Shown in pieces: positions 1-10,917 of a stretch of 64,000 nt of DNA. The DNA is from Odontocerum albicorne (lineage: Eukaryota; Arthropoda; Insecta; Trichoptera; Odontoceridae). Within the stretch, counting starts at the first letter, position 1. Each line of letters starts with the position of its first letter. The stretch is taken from contig OX463856.1 in assembly GCA_949825065.1 (NCBI GenBank), forward strand, positions 14,879,238 through 14,943,237, read 5' to 3'. The notes under the pieces are model-generated. The model was not told the DNA's origin. It was given only the letters and a program-made list of their open reading frames with translations, and did not search any database. Both the position numbers and the translations under genes were made by a program.

Positions 1-426
1 ACGATTGTCAGACCCGCACTCCTCTATGGATCCGAATGCTGGACGATGTATAACTCTTACTCCAGGCAACTAGAAACTGCTGAAATGCGCATGCTAAGAT
101 GGCCAGCTGGTGTGTCCCTAAGAGACAAAATAAAAAGCTCACGCATTCGTGAAAGCCTAGGTGTTACAGACATCAACAGTAAGATGAAGGAGAGGCGATT
201 GAGATGGTATGGTCACGTTGGACGCAGAGCACCCGATCACATTGTGAACCAGGCAATCTCCATGGATCTTCCTCGAATAACAACCAGAGGAAGACCAAAA
301 AATTCATGGGTGGTGCAAAAAGATAACCTGATGCAGAGGCACGGCCTGGAAGACGTAGTCCGGGACAGAAGAGCATACAACCTGAGGACGAGGAGAGCTG
401 ACCCCAACAGTCTTCGCAGACAGTGA
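1..426 (+). mobile_element. LINE reverse-transcriptase C-terminal fragment
   Basis: Open from base 1 (continues off the window) to a TGA at 424-426, about 141 residues. The translation has the C-terminal signature of RTE-like non-LTR retrotransposon polyproteins: RPALLYGSECW, then LETAEMRMLRW, then KMKERRLRWYGHVGRR and a GRPKNSW-type basic motif. This region lies downstream of the RT catalytic domain. The frame is intact within the window, but the element is cut by the window edge, so its activity cannot be judged. Clade assignment is from motif memory only. Confidence 0.8.
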
Positions 427-559
427 GTTGGGATGGAGCCAAGGAGAAGTGGAAGCAAGCCTTCCGTTACTTCTTTGGACGACCTCATGTTCTCTTTCCA
501 GGAGTTTCCATTCCAAGTGTATGGTTTCCCACATATTCAACTGGTTTCCTTTGTACATG

Positions 560-790
560 TCCATATCACCGAAGCATAACTTCTCTACATTGCTTATCTT
601 CTAGCCTGGTGCTTATGGGTTCGATTTCCGTTTGTTCTAAGGTATTTAATAAAAAAATCTACTATGGTTTTTACTTAGGTTTTGGTTGTCATCTTTATGG
701 TTGGTTGAAAGAGATTCTCACATTCAAATAAACCCGCCAGGTTGGAAGGTATATAACGAAAGTGTAATACATAAATACAATCAATATACA
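560..790 (+). repeat. tRNA-derived SINE, family A (diverged)
   Basis: A B-box-like motif (gggttcgatttcc, about 619) is followed by the shared body (tggtttttacttaggttttg), the ggttgaaagagattctcac segment and the tail aacgaaagtgtaatac. The same order recurs at 19703, 40503 and, reversed, 42222. The head with its A box is poorly preserved. Confidence 0.6.
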
Positions 791-1434
791 TATTGAGTTA
801 ATATGGAAAAAAATTGGGCTGGGTATTGAGAGTAGTCAAATAACCCTCACGTGGCAGTTTTCTTAACGGGAACCTTTAACAGATTATTTCATTAACCAAA
901 TAATCATTGGTCTATCAATAATTTATTATATTAATTTATTTTCTAAAGCTTACGTTTATACATAGGTAAAATTCAATTAAATACAAAGCTTAAAAATACA
1001 TATATACAATAACACGAAATAAAAGTAAATGAATTAGAAATAAATAATTCTCATGACTAAATATATTTTCTGAAATGTTGAAGATGTTAATATCCATGGC
1101 CCGGTTTAAAAGGGACAGTCCTCGTAACAAAAGAAGAGCACTTGGAAAGTTGGTTCTACTTATTGTCAGCCTAAATAAATCTATATTTCTGTACCTTGAA
1201 TGGTTGTAATGATGATGTATTTAATACATGGCGTACTTATAACCAATAGTTTGTGTAACTCTTGCATAACAAAACTACACAAATTGGGCAAACAATATGG
1301 GCATTGCACGTAATTCCACATGACTTTGTCTTGTTACAAGATAAAAATGAAGGCGTTGTTCTTGCCGTGATGGATTAAGTAAATTATACTGGTTTGCTTT
1401 ATTATTGGTTTGGGTTCGTTCTCTACTGTTTTTT
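791..1434. other. unassigned AT-rich sequence
   Basis: I see no ORF with protein-like composition, no clear repeat and no RNA gene in this stretch. Confidence 0.5.
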
Positions 1435-1716
1435 TTTATTGAAACCACTACTTACAAGTCATTATTAAGTGTTGATTATTTTTATTGAAACCACTACTTA
1501 CAAGTCATTATTAAGTGTTGATTATTTTTATTGAAACCACTACTTACAAGTCATTATTAAGTGTTGATTATTTTTATTGAAACCACTACTTACAAGTCAT
1601 TATTAAGTGTTGATTAATTTTATTGAAACCACTACTTACAAGTCATTATTAAGTGTTGAATATTTTTATTGAAACCACTACTTACAAGTCATTATTAAGT
1701 GTTGATTATTTTTTTT
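1435..1716. repeat. 46-bp tandem array, six copies
   Basis: The unit begins near gaaaccactacttacaagtc and recurs at 1441, 1487, 1533, 1579, 1625 and 1671, an exact 46-bp period with only one or two changes per unit. Such homogeneity means recent expansion. The array directly precedes a dispersed repeat whose second copy (2735-3895, inverted) carries a 65-bp array. Confidence 0.9.
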
Positions 1717-1725
1717 TTAAATCTT

Positions 1726-2065
1726 TTGTAACAAAATACAAATACTACACATACACTACACTAAATCTAAAACCATGTTACTATCATATATCGGAAGATC
1801 TACACAGGTTTCCTTGTAGTTCGTCTTTCTTTGGTAAGTGTTCTGCGGTGTCATATCAAATATGTTTTTTCTAAATATATACAGCTGCAGAGAAGTACTT
1901 AACCTAATGGCCGTTCTTATGCGGACACTCAAAGTTTATATTTTATTTGGTAATATTTTTAATTGATTAATAATAGTGGGTTCGAATCCTATACCTTTGG
2001 GTTCGAATTCTGCTCTCAGAACGGTGCTATGTAAATTGTCCTTTTATTATTATTATTAAATAAAA
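1726..2065 (+). repeat. dispersed repeat family E, copy 1
   Basis: Bases 1745-1870 match the reverse complement of 3765-3890 at roughly three quarters identity, and 1950-2065 match the reverse complement of 2735-2850. The 3' end is taaattgtccttttattatt followed by an (ATT)n microsatellite. A terminal microsatellite is typical of retroposons such as SINEs. The sequence gggttcgaatcc near 1980 resembles a tRNA B box. Confidence 0.6.
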
Positions 2066-2734
2066 TGAAGAATTTCATTTCAGGATTATTATTTACTTCT
2101 TTCATTAACAAGAGTCAATATTATGTTCAAACATTTATTTTGCTAGTATCTGTCCCCTGTGTGTTAGTTCCTTAATTCGTTTACAATAATTACTATTCAC
2201 CCTGTTTATTTTCTCGAGTAAAGCCCAGTTTAGATCTCATTAGTACACGGCGACATAAATTTTATCTAAGCTTTTTGAAAATTAAATTCGTCCTTTAAAA
2301 TTTTTGCCATTTGCTGCAGTATTAAGTTAGTCAAATTTTGTGACTATTTTTCACGACTCTACGGAATGTTAGTGAGAAAGTAAATTATACTGTAGGGTAC
2401 CTTGCATTCCAAACATTATTTATTTATATTTTCTAGATCTATTACAATTTGTCAGAAATATCAACATATACATTTTACACGAATAGAAGTAGAATTATTA
2501 ACCAATGTTAATGGTTAAATATAAATTTAAGAGGATGACTGACATAGTTCCATTCTCAACGATCTTTTGCCGTCACCCTACATTTCCCAACTCCGTTAAG
2601 CATTTTAAGCACTTAGCACATTGTCCAGCAATCAATATGTGGGCCGACCATATGCACATAGTTTGACTCCCAGGAGTCTCGACTATTTAACTTTCTTTAT
2701 AAACATGTGAGTCATTAAATATATAGCATAGTTT
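2066..2734. other. unassigned AT-rich sequence
   Basis: It lies between the two inverted family E copies. I see no gene, tandem repeat or recognised element here. Confidence 0.5.
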
Positions 2735-3895
2735 ATACTTAATAATAATAATAATATCAAAAGGACAATTTATATAGTACCGTTTAAAGAAGAGACTCTC
2801 CTCAACAGCATCATAGCCCGGGATACAAAACCTAATTATTGAAAATATGTCAAAATAATTATGTTAGTTGAGTATAAGGATTAGAAAGTGGTGGGGTCTT
2901 GAAAAACATACTTACCAAAATAATTACATTAGTTGAGTATAAGGATTATAAAGTGGTGGAGTCTTGAAAAACATACTTACCAAAATAATTATATTAGTTG
3001 AGTATAAGGATTAGAAAGTGGTGGAGTCTTGAAAAACATACTTACCAAAATAATTATATTAGTTGAGTTTAAGGATTAGAAAGTGGTGGGGTCTTGAAAA
3101 ACATACTTACCAAAATAATTACATTAGTTGAGTATAAGGATTATAAAGTGGTGGAGTCTTGAAAAACATACTTACCAAAATAATTATATTAGTTGAGTAT
3201 AAGGATTAGAAAGTGGTGGAGTCTTGAAAAACATACTTACCAAAATAATTATATTAGTTGAGTATAAGGATTAGAAAGTGGTGGGGTCTTGAAAAACATA
3301 CTTACCAAAATAATTATATTAGTTGAGTATAAGGATTAGAAAGTGGTGGGGTCTTGAAAAACATACTTACAAAAATAATTATATTAGTTGAGTATAAGGA
3401 TTAGAAAGTGGTGGGGTCTTGAAAAACATACTTACCAAAATAATTATATTAGGTGAGTATAAGGATTAGAAAGTAGCGGGGTCTTGAAAAATATATTTAC
3501 CAAAATAATTACATTAGTTGAGTATAAGGATTAGAAAGTGGTGGGGTCTTGAAAAACATACTTACCAAAATAATTATATTAGGTGAGTATAAGGATTAGA
3601 AAGTGGTGGGGTCTTGGAAAACATACTTACCAAAATAATTATATTAGTTGAGTATAAGGATTAGAAAGTGGTGGGGTCTTGAAAAACATACTTACCAAAA
3701 TAATTATATTAGTTGAGTATAAGGATTAGAAAGTGGTGGGGTCTTGAAAAACATACTTACCAAAAAAGCCGCAGAAATCTTCTTAAGGGAAGACGAACCA
3801 TAAATAAACCACTGTAGATCATCTGATATGTGATAATAACACAATTGGCTTGAGGAAGTTTTGTAGTAAATGTATGTAATGTTCATATATAATCA
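2735..3895 (-). repeat. dispersed repeat family E, copy 2, carrying a tandem array
   Basis: Minus-strand copy of the repeat at 1726-2065. Block X (3765-3895) and block Y (2735-2850, ending in the ATT-type tail) are separated by the 65-bp array. In copy 1 the corresponding blocks have only about 80 bp between them, and the tandem array sits outside block X. Confidence 0.6.
2846..3764. repeat. 65-bp tandem array, about 14 copies
   Basis: The unit runs from caaaataattatattagttg through gaaagtggtggggtcttg to aaaaacatacttac, with a 65-bp period. Variants (ggggtc or ggagtc; gattag or gattat; tatatt or acatt) recur in the same order in consecutive groups of three units near the left end. This suggests a 195-bp higher-order unit was duplicated. 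Confidence 0.9.
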
Positions 3896-3929
3896 TAAAT
3901 ATTAATATAACCTCCTAAAAAGGGTTGTC

Positions 3930-4090
3930 TTCAAGTGCATAGCCGCGCAATAAGGCACTGAACTTTCGTGCCGTAGATCGACGGATCGAACCTCGCGCTC
4001 TGCTACTCCCTCAAATGATCCAGGCATTTTTTCACATAGTATTCGGGAGTGTGATAATACCTATGATCTCGATCGTATCTATTCTTAAAA
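3930..4090 (+). repeat. tRNA-derived SINE, family C
   Basis: The head (gtgcatagccgcgcaataag) and the B-box region (cggatcgaacctcgcgctct) match the reverse complements of 46000-46130 and 26838-26960. The copy ends in an A-rich run near 4085. The head resembles a tRNA but lacks a foldable complete cloverleaf. Confidence 0.65.
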
Positions 4091-5133
4091 AAAAAAAGGA
4101 AAATGGAAAAATCATGCTGATATGCCCCGATTGTCTCACTTCGATGTGCCATCGGATCTAGTACAGAGGTGTGACCGGTGAGTTTGCTGGTGTGCAGCGG
4201 ATCACTCACTCTACGACACAGCTTTGCTTTCCAACAAAATTTACGTTAGAATGGCGAGGGGATTTTTGACTACGAGACCCAGCAACAACGACGTGAGGTA
4301 GATCATTCCACGTCATAAGATCAGCAACGGCAAACATTATAATAATCAGCCTAATGGATCGAGTACAATCTTGATATGTTGGATATAGTTACATTCTACA
4401 GTATACGAGTATACTATCCAATATATCCGTATTTAAGATATAATGTACTTATTTATTTATGAGGACATATAACCTAATATGTAAGAATTTGTATGAAGAC
4501 TTAAGATCCACGAGACTAAGGCTTGATATAGGCAGTAGCGTAATTGAAAAGTAAATAGAAAACTAACAATATTTTGATTTTGCTAATATTCAGCATGCTT
4601 TTTATAAAATAGAGTTTTTATAAAAATATCTAATTTTCCATGGGGATGTTTTTGGGGTGTGTGTTTTAGGGGTATGACTGATTTACGCCAGTAAATTGAC
4701 TCTTACTACTGAATAAAAATTCAATATATGTTGGCAATAAAAAGAGAAAAAGTGTTTCGAAAATTCTTTAGCCACAATAACAACCTTCAAGTTAAAAAGG
4801 CTGTGCCGGAAGGAGATTAACCATTGTTTATTTTCAACAGTGTTCATTGGAGTGGGGAACAATTCCGATATTTATTTGTGGAAAGTCCTTTATTTTCATA
4901 TAAAGAAAGAATGCCGCTCTAGTCGGGCTTAGTGTCTCGTTACTTGTTATCAATAACACACTTGACTTGGCAGGATATATTGTATAATACTATATCGTGG
5001 AGGTAAACAATCATTTCTGAAAGAAGAGGAACTCTTGGAGTAAATTCAATTTGTGATCTTTCTTTGTGATCAAGAAATACAACCAATCCCACTTGTGAAT
5101 TAATGACACCTGTTTCTGTATTGATTTATCTTT
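4091..5133. other. unassigned sequence
   Basis: A short inverted repeat (ttggatatag / ctatccaatatatcc, about 4378-4426) surrounds one TACGAGTA octamer. Otherwise I see no gene or recognised element. Confidence 0.5.
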
Positions 5134-5337
5134 AGTTATTTGTCACACTTGCATAAATCAAGCACAAAGTTATTTGTCACACTTGCATGAATCAAGCACA
5201 AAGTTATTTGTTACACTTGAATAAATCAAGCACAAAGTTATTTGTTACACTTGCATAAATCAAGCACAAAGTTATTTGTTACACTTGCATGAATCAAGCA
5301 CAAAGTTATTTGTTACACTTGCATAAATCAAGCACAA
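5134..5337. repeat. 34-bp tandem array, six copies
   Basis: Unit agttatttgtcacacttgca plus taaatcaagcacaa. Starts fall at 5134, 5168, 5202, 5236, 5270 and 5304. The units are directly contiguous with no unique spacers, so this is a minisatellite and not a CRISPR array. Confidence 0.9.
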
Positions 5338-5507
5338 CATTTTTTTGATAAGGAAGTTTTAATTCCACGTCGTTCAGTCGGTTCAATTTTCTACAGCCCT
5401 TCTTCGAAGAAATTTATAAAGCGCAAATTTTTTTGACGTAGTTAGTGCTCTTAGAATATTTGCAAAGATGCTAATAAGGGACAAAACTTTAGCAAATTTC
5501 CTTTCCT

Positions 5508-5695
5508 ATTTGGTAAGACACCTCGCTCTCAACCCAAGGATTTGAAGTCGATTGCTGTAGGTATATGAAGTTTAAAAAGTATGCCAGTCGTTTTACATGA
5601 AGATTTTATATCATTTTTATGATTGGTTGGAAGAGATTGCCACCTTGTAAAAAATTCAAAAAATTGTATCGTATATAATAAAATAATAATGCAAT
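5508..5695 (+). repeat. tRNA-derived SINE, family A
   Basis: A box-like tttggtaagacacctcgctc is followed by a decayed B box, the body, and gattggttggaagagattgc near the tail. The final tail is AT-rich and eroded. Confidence 0.6.
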
Positions 5696-5819
5696 CTTTT
5701 TGTTTGACCAAACGAATGCAACTGGGCAAGCTCGTTAATTCTCAATTGTATGATTGCGGAAAAATTCTAACTAACGATAAAGTCGTGGAGTTATGTGAAA
5801 TATATACAGTACCGACAAA

Positions 5820-6081
5820 TCAGACGAACTCGCCATTCCGGTTGGGGGCCACGCGGCCGAAATCCACATGCGCAAATTCCAGGTTTTTCAAAACAAAGTT
5901 ATGCGCACCATTATGGATGCGCCGTACTTTGTTAGTAATAAACGGTTTCACGAAGACACAGGTCTCCCCACCAATCTCTCTAGCCGAGAGGTTTTATAGT
6001 TTACTCCCAAGGAACCCAAATTCTCTAATTAGTTCACTCACAGACTACGACGCGGACATTAATTTAGGAAAGTTAAATTAA
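5820..6081 (+). pseudogene. Jockey-like LINE polyprotein C-terminus, frameshifted
   Basis: One frame reads RKFQVFQNKVMRTIMDAPYF then VSNKRFHEDTGLPTN, the classic post-RT segment of Jockey-clade elements (an N-A/D-P-W/Y-F-V-S-N block and a D-x-G-x-P-T block). The homology then switches to the frame reading ISLAERFYSLLPRNPNSL and SSLTDYDADINLGK, ending at the TAA at 6079-6081. A frameshift near 5970 joins the two halves. The 152-residue ORF from 5623 is therefore partly the wrong frame and runs through SINE sequence. Confidence 0.75.
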
Positions 6082-6714
6082 CCCCAGGCCGAAACTAATT
6101 CTTCGAACCACCAGTCGTCTACCTTTTCGCATGAGTAGGCGTCAAATTGTGTCAAGAGTACAAATATAACATATATTTATCTCCTTATATTTATCTATTT
6201 AAAATATTTATCTTATGTCACAGCGTTATTCCACAGCCCCCCTCTTCATGGTTTGTTATAATTTAAAATATTTATATTTATGTATACATCTCTATCCTTT
6301 CTTTCTATATACGAGTACATAAATATTAACGCTCGTGTCACATATTATACAAATATAAGTACATTAATATGAAACATATATGTATTTTGCAACATTAATA
6401 TATGTACAAAATTATATAATTTCCTCTCTAATACCGTTGTTTTCTCCACCATCCAAAATATCCTAACTAAATAACCCAAATCCGTTTCACAATATTTGAT
6501 GAAGGAGTAAGGTGTCCTTTAACCGGACCGATACTCCGAGCAGAAACCATCAAGAGTGTCGGATGAGCTTTAAACTGCAAAATAGTGCAAGGATCCGACT
6601 TAACAATTTAAGCACCACCTGTGAAGTGGACGATAAAGTTACAGATAAAAGATAACTGTAACAAACTAATAACTGTAACAACATCACATAACTAATAACT
6701 GTAACAACATAATG
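6082..6714. other. unassigned, with a short ~25-bp repeat
   Basis: Near 6645-6712 the phrase actaataactgtaacaacat is repeated with small changes. Nothing else is recognised. Confidence 0.45.
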
Positions 6715-6800
6715 AAATTTGTAGCCTAGTTGATAAAAAAGTGATCATCAAATTTTGCGGTTTCGAGTTGCATTCTGAATGGTATCAACAAAAATAAAAC
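6715..6800 (+). repeat. SINE head, family B
   Basis: The A-box-like gtagcctagttgataaaaaa and B-box-like ggtttcgagttgcattctga, followed by tggtatc, match the head of the SINEs at 11766 and 43523. Confidence 0.5.
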
Positions 6801-7364
6801 CTATGCACAGTATAATTCTTTTGACGTGTTCATTAATTTGTTTCATCTATATATGAGTGCTCTGCTTCATCTTACTTAAATTTATCTCTTATCACCTTAA
6901 TCCCTATTCTGATATATCGTGAATATTTAATAAAAAATGGTCACCCTCTTGGAAGGCGAGAAGCAGGCAGCTCTCAGCTATGCATATTAAATGAAGAGAG
7001 CTCCCATCCCCTATATGCACCCGAGGCTATACCAAGCCGTGGATCTTGCGTGGTGTTGAAACTTCATGGCTGTAAGCTGAAGTGGGTGAGTCTCTCTCCT
7101 CACTATCAAGTAATGGGGAGCTTCGATTTTATTGGTTAAGTGTCGTCAAATCACCTTGAGTTACCCTATACAATAAAATGACTTTAATATGGACATAAAC
7201 ATGTAAATAAGGTCCATTATACGGGTTTAGGACGAAATCTCGATGCTATCTTCCTTATAGTCTAAATCTCGACAAACTAAAATCTCGAAAACCTTTAATC
7301 GACAAAATAAAATCCTGAAAGGAACATACATACTATCACATCGTTCACATACTATCACTATCAC
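6801..7364. other. unassigned sequence with a GC-richer patch
   Basis: Bases 6940-7110 (for example ctataccaagccgtggatct) are richer in GC than their surroundings, but I do not recognise them. Confidence 0.4.
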
Positions 7365-7745
7365 ATCGTTATCCTCTTGGATAAGGCAGTAAGGAGAGAG
7401 CGCCAGAATTTCGCATCGCGACATACACGTACATCTTTCGCCTTTTCTACATTCATAGACTATCTCATACAACTCCTACAATTTACCTGACTTAACATTT
7501 CCTTCTTTCAAAATATCATATATCTGACCCAACCATACATTATTTAGTATTGCTCTACCATAATTTTCACTAATTCTGTATTTTTTTGATGATCTATTTT
7601 TAATAATTCGTTCCACAAAACTATCTCAAATTGTTCTCCTTGATCTTATTTAATACATCAACAATAAGGCACATTTACCCTGATCACTTCATTCCGTCTT
7701 CTGTCATACATTGTCACCTCGTGTATTCTTCTCAAAGTAAAATGT
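7365..7745 (-). mobile_element. LINE family S, 3' fragment (decayed)
   Basis: Reverse-strand remnant of a LINE tail that recurs at least ten times in the window. Shared landmarks are the segment encoding a T-x-Y-D-R-x-R-N-E-x-I block (here as cattccgtcttctgtcatac) and the gccgtcttcct-like GRPRK segment. Many stops. Confidence 0.6.
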
Positions 7746-7879
7746 AACATACGGATATATTTGTCGCCTCCCATTATTCAGTGGATAAACTTTACATTTC
7801 TTATCCAAGAATGCTGAGCTAGATTCCGAGGTAGGAGAAAATATTTTTCTCATGTAATATTACTTCTCTAAATAGAATG

Positions 7880-8242
7880 CACACGTTCATTGATTTGTCT
7901 GGTACTACACAACGTATCTGGATTACCAATGCGGATATATTGAGGAGCGTGGCGGAGACATAAATTGTCTTCAGTTCTTTAATCAAGTCTTCAGATCAAG
8001 ATAGAATCATTGGAATAGGAACGTACACGCTATTTATTATGCCTCGTTTTTGGTAACACTGCAACATATGAAGAAACCATATTTTAACAATTCGATCACA
8101 CGCGGATATATTAATCGGACGAACACTGTACCTAGACTAGGATTCTTTAATTTTTAACATTTAAAAAAATTTATCATCCGAAATTGAACTCAAATCTCTG
8201 AGTAGAAGTTAAGCGTCTTAACAACAAGACCAAGGAGGTATC
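7880..8242 (-). repeat. tRNA-derived SINE, family B (diverged)
   Basis: Read on the minus strand: a head ending cttggtcttgttgttaagac, a B-box-like region (gagtttgagttcaatttcgg in decayed form), then a tail with gaagacaatttatgtctccg and a gcgtggc segment. The copy may be two overlapping insertions. Confidence 0.5.
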
Positions 8243-8551
8243 ATGCATAAGTTGATAAGAATATATTATAAAATGTTGATGAATTCCCCACCTGCACAAT
8301 GTTCAAGGGGGTGTGTATTATTTTTTTTTTGGTTTCATATTTTACTCCTTTACAAACGTCACAAACCGCCTGGAGTTCTACGATTTCCACCTATCAAACA
8401 TATAATACAACTAAATGACAGACCAGGGCTCAGTAAGTCCGGTAAAATAACATATAAAAAAATAAAAGAATATTAATAAAAATGTAATCGCATAATTCAT
8501 ATACTCAATACACATAGACAGACACATTCACGTGATATAATAATGTTAATA

Positions 8552-8695
8552 AGACGTGTAATGGCGAACCGCTAGTTCCGTGCCTACTCCAGTGGTTCAT
8601 AAGCGGAAGGCTTGATTACTAGGGCTGAAGACAATGTTGTCTCCAGCCTTTTTCTATATACTCAAATCGTCAATTCGAATGTGTTGAAGGGTAAA
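8552..8695 (+). repeat. SINE family B, 3' portion
   Basis: It contains ccgtgcctactccagtggtt, then gctgaagacaatgttgtctc and gaatgtgttgaaggg. This order is shared with 23450-23585 and 43680-43850. Confidence 0.6.
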
Positions 8696-9117
8696 TATTT
8701 TTGGGATGGCTAATTATCATCGACTGGTACAAAAAGTCAATCAACAACATTAGTGATTATGAAGCCAATAATAGTTTTTTAAGGATGAATTTTACTGTTA
8801 AATTCATTTTTCAACTGCGTGATGGTCGTGTGTAATTACGAATGAGAAAGTGTTAATATCGAACTCTTTCAAAAACTTAAGCGTTTTACTTTTATACGCT
8901 TCAAGATTTTCTCCACAGAAGTCTTTTCCATACTCCATAGCCATTCATTTCAAAAGACCGATCGAGATAATTCGGTAAGTAATAGTTTTTCGATATTTAT
9001 TTCTTTGTCGGTTGGTTCGTTTATGCATTTTTTTAAATTTCATTCAAATTCAGTGGATGATATGAAAAAGTTATTTTATATATTCGTATAGTACCCTTGA
9101 ACACATTTATATTGGTG
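8696..9117. other. unassigned sequence
   Basis: Nothing recognised. Confidence 0.5.
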
Positions 9118-9295
9118 ATTCAGACACGTTGGTAAGACACCTGGCTTCCAGCCCGGGCGTTGCGTGTTCGATTCCTGATGGAATCTAGAATTTTTGAAAA
9201 CGGATTTTATTCTGGTTTTCCCTTTTAAGTTATATTGAACATCTCTTTGTTGCCAGTAAGTCCGCTAGGCTGTACTGCATAAAGTCAAAGTGTCA
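9118..9295 (+). repeat. tRNA-derived SINE, family A-like
   Basis: Head acgttggtaagacacctggc, B box tgcgtgttcgattcctgatg, then the body attctggttttcccttttaa. The tail (tagtccgctaggctgtactg-like) is diverged. Confidence 0.65.
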
Positions 9296-9299
9296 AATT

Positions 9300-9490
9300 A
9301 AATAGCGCGTCCGGGAGACAGAGAAGAGAGTCTTCGGATCCATTAATTTAATTTTCGGTCTAAGAATAACTCAAGTAGGCACGGAACTTGTGATTTGCCA
9401 TCGGACGTGTTGGCAATCGAAGAAGCAACAACACAAGCACACGCCTAACGCTTTGAGTGTTGTTGCTAGACTAACTACCCGAAGCCCACA
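9300..9490 (-). repeat. SINE family B, minus-strand fragment
   Basis: Begins cgggagacagagaagagagt and includes aagtaggcacggaacttgtg, the reverse complements of the family B tail motifs. The head-proximal part near 9470 is eroded. Confidence 0.45.
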
Positions 9491-9540
9491 TGTGAAAGTC
9501 AAGTGTCTAACCAGTTATGTCTTACCTTTAAAAACAATTT

Positions 9541-9705
9541 AAATTAGACTCTTGATTATTTGGGGTCGCATTAACTGGCTTGCGGATAAACGGGGCCAGC
9601 AATAAAATCAGATTTTTTAAGTAATATTCCGAAATTTCATTAAACATTTCGGATTTTTTTGCTGTCACGGTTTATTCGACCACGGATAATCAAGAGTCTA
9701 CTGTA
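9541..9705. mobile_element. pogo-like MITE
   Basis: About 165 bp bounded by a perfect 15-bp inverted repeat: tagactcttgattat at 9545-9559 and its complement at 9686-9700. The right end continues ctgta, giving TACAGTAGACTC-like ends as in pogo/Tigger-type DNA transposons. It has no coding capacity and would depend on a transposase in trans. Confidence 0.6.
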
Positions 9706-9978
9706 AATAGTATCTTTATCGCTGAATTCATAAGGTATAAATTTTAAATAAATAAAAGTGCACTATATTTGAAAGAATTTGAGGAAAATACTTTTAAATA
9801 ATCTAAAAATACAATCCATTATAATTATTATTATTAGTTTATAAGGTACGAGTATTCCATCTTATAAAGAGATGCAGCAAATAATTCGTACCAATGATAA
9901 TTTTAGGAGCTGGAAAGTTTTAAACTATGCGAGTTACTATTATAGGACTAATGAGCTTCGGATAGTAAATAAAAAAAT

Positions 9979-10530
9979 AAAAAAAGGTTTATTGATAACG
10001 ACATATTATGTACATAATATATAATATTACATAAAAATATTCTAAAATGGCATATACTGTTAACATATATGGTGAATCTCAAAATTTAGACATAAGAAAC
10101 TATATTTACGAGAGAAGCTATTAAAATGTCCGAGTTCATCTCATAACATTCCCCCGGGCGAGATACACTCTCATCAATAGAGGGCGAGCCCAGCCGCGAG
10201 GACATCAGATGTTTTTCAGCCCACACTCTTGTACGTGCAGATTAAAAAAACAGATAATTAATATAATCAATTCAATTAATACCTCGCAGATAAAACAAAA
10301 TACCTTGCAAAACACAATGTGTTATACATATATCCCGCAATCACACACACATATTCTGAGACAAATTAAAAAAACACCTTCAAGAGAGAAGCTACCAAAA
10401 GGCCTGGGCTCATTCCACAAACAACACCTTTCTAGTCGAGACACACACCCACCATTAGAAGAGCGAGCACGGCCTGAAGGATACCAGACATTTTTCAGTC
10501 CACTCTTGAAGATTTAAACTATTGTATAAT
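9979..10530. repeat. dispersed repeat family D, two adjacent copies
   Basis: Two direct copies (about 9979-10235 and 10330-10518) share gagaagctaccaaaaggcct-like sequence, gagggcgagcccagccgcga and ggacatcagatgtttttcag. A third copy is at 18501-18725. The orientation of the source element is uncertain. The taatatttatttattt-like end of the 18.5-kb copy suggests a 3' tail on the minus strand. Confidence 0.6.
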
Positions 10531-10609
10531 TATAAATGATAACAAAAAAACAGCCACAAATGTCTCGGTCTTGGAAACGCTCCAACTGTAAACCAATAGA
10601 AGATATGGT

Positions 10610-10917
10610 TGTAAAGGCAACACCGCGATGGGCCGAGCATGTGATACGCGTAGACGATCATATTCTCCCCACAACGTGTCTTGTACGGGGAAGTGTTCGG
10701 CAAGCGAAGAGTTGGTGGGCAGAGAAAGTGCTATAAGGACAGTTTGCGAGAGTCGATGATTTTGTGCGGGGCGCTTGAGGACTGGAAGCAGGTGGCTCAG
10801 GACCGTGAGGGGTGGAGAGTCATATGTTCTCGGGCTGATGGTGTCTCAGCGGCTAGACGTGTGAGAAACAGTCAGCGCGTTGTGAACATGCGTCAGCATT
10901 GCCAGGCGGCTCAGTAG
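10610..10917 (+). pseudogene. LINE C-terminal fragment, frameshifted
   Basis: ATPRWAEHVIRVDDHILPTT in one frame continues after a shift near 10675 as GKRRVGGQRKCYKDSLRES, then EDWKQVAQDREGWRVICSRA, stopping at a TAG at 10915-10917. The motif order (W-x-G-H/E-V-x-R, then G-x-R-x-x-G-x-x-x-x-R/C-Y-K-D, then A-x-D-R-x-x-W-R) is the C-terminus of many arthropod non-LTR retrotransposons. It is a different family from family S. Confidence 0.75.

Noticed and set aside
5134..5337. CRISPR-like array of 34-bp repeats
   Set aside because: Repeats are contiguous without unique spacers and the window is eukaryotic.
5623..6081. 152-codon ORF as a host gene
   Set aside because: Its first half runs through SINE A sequence and the middle is the wrong frame of a Jockey-like LINE; only the last part matches LINE protein.
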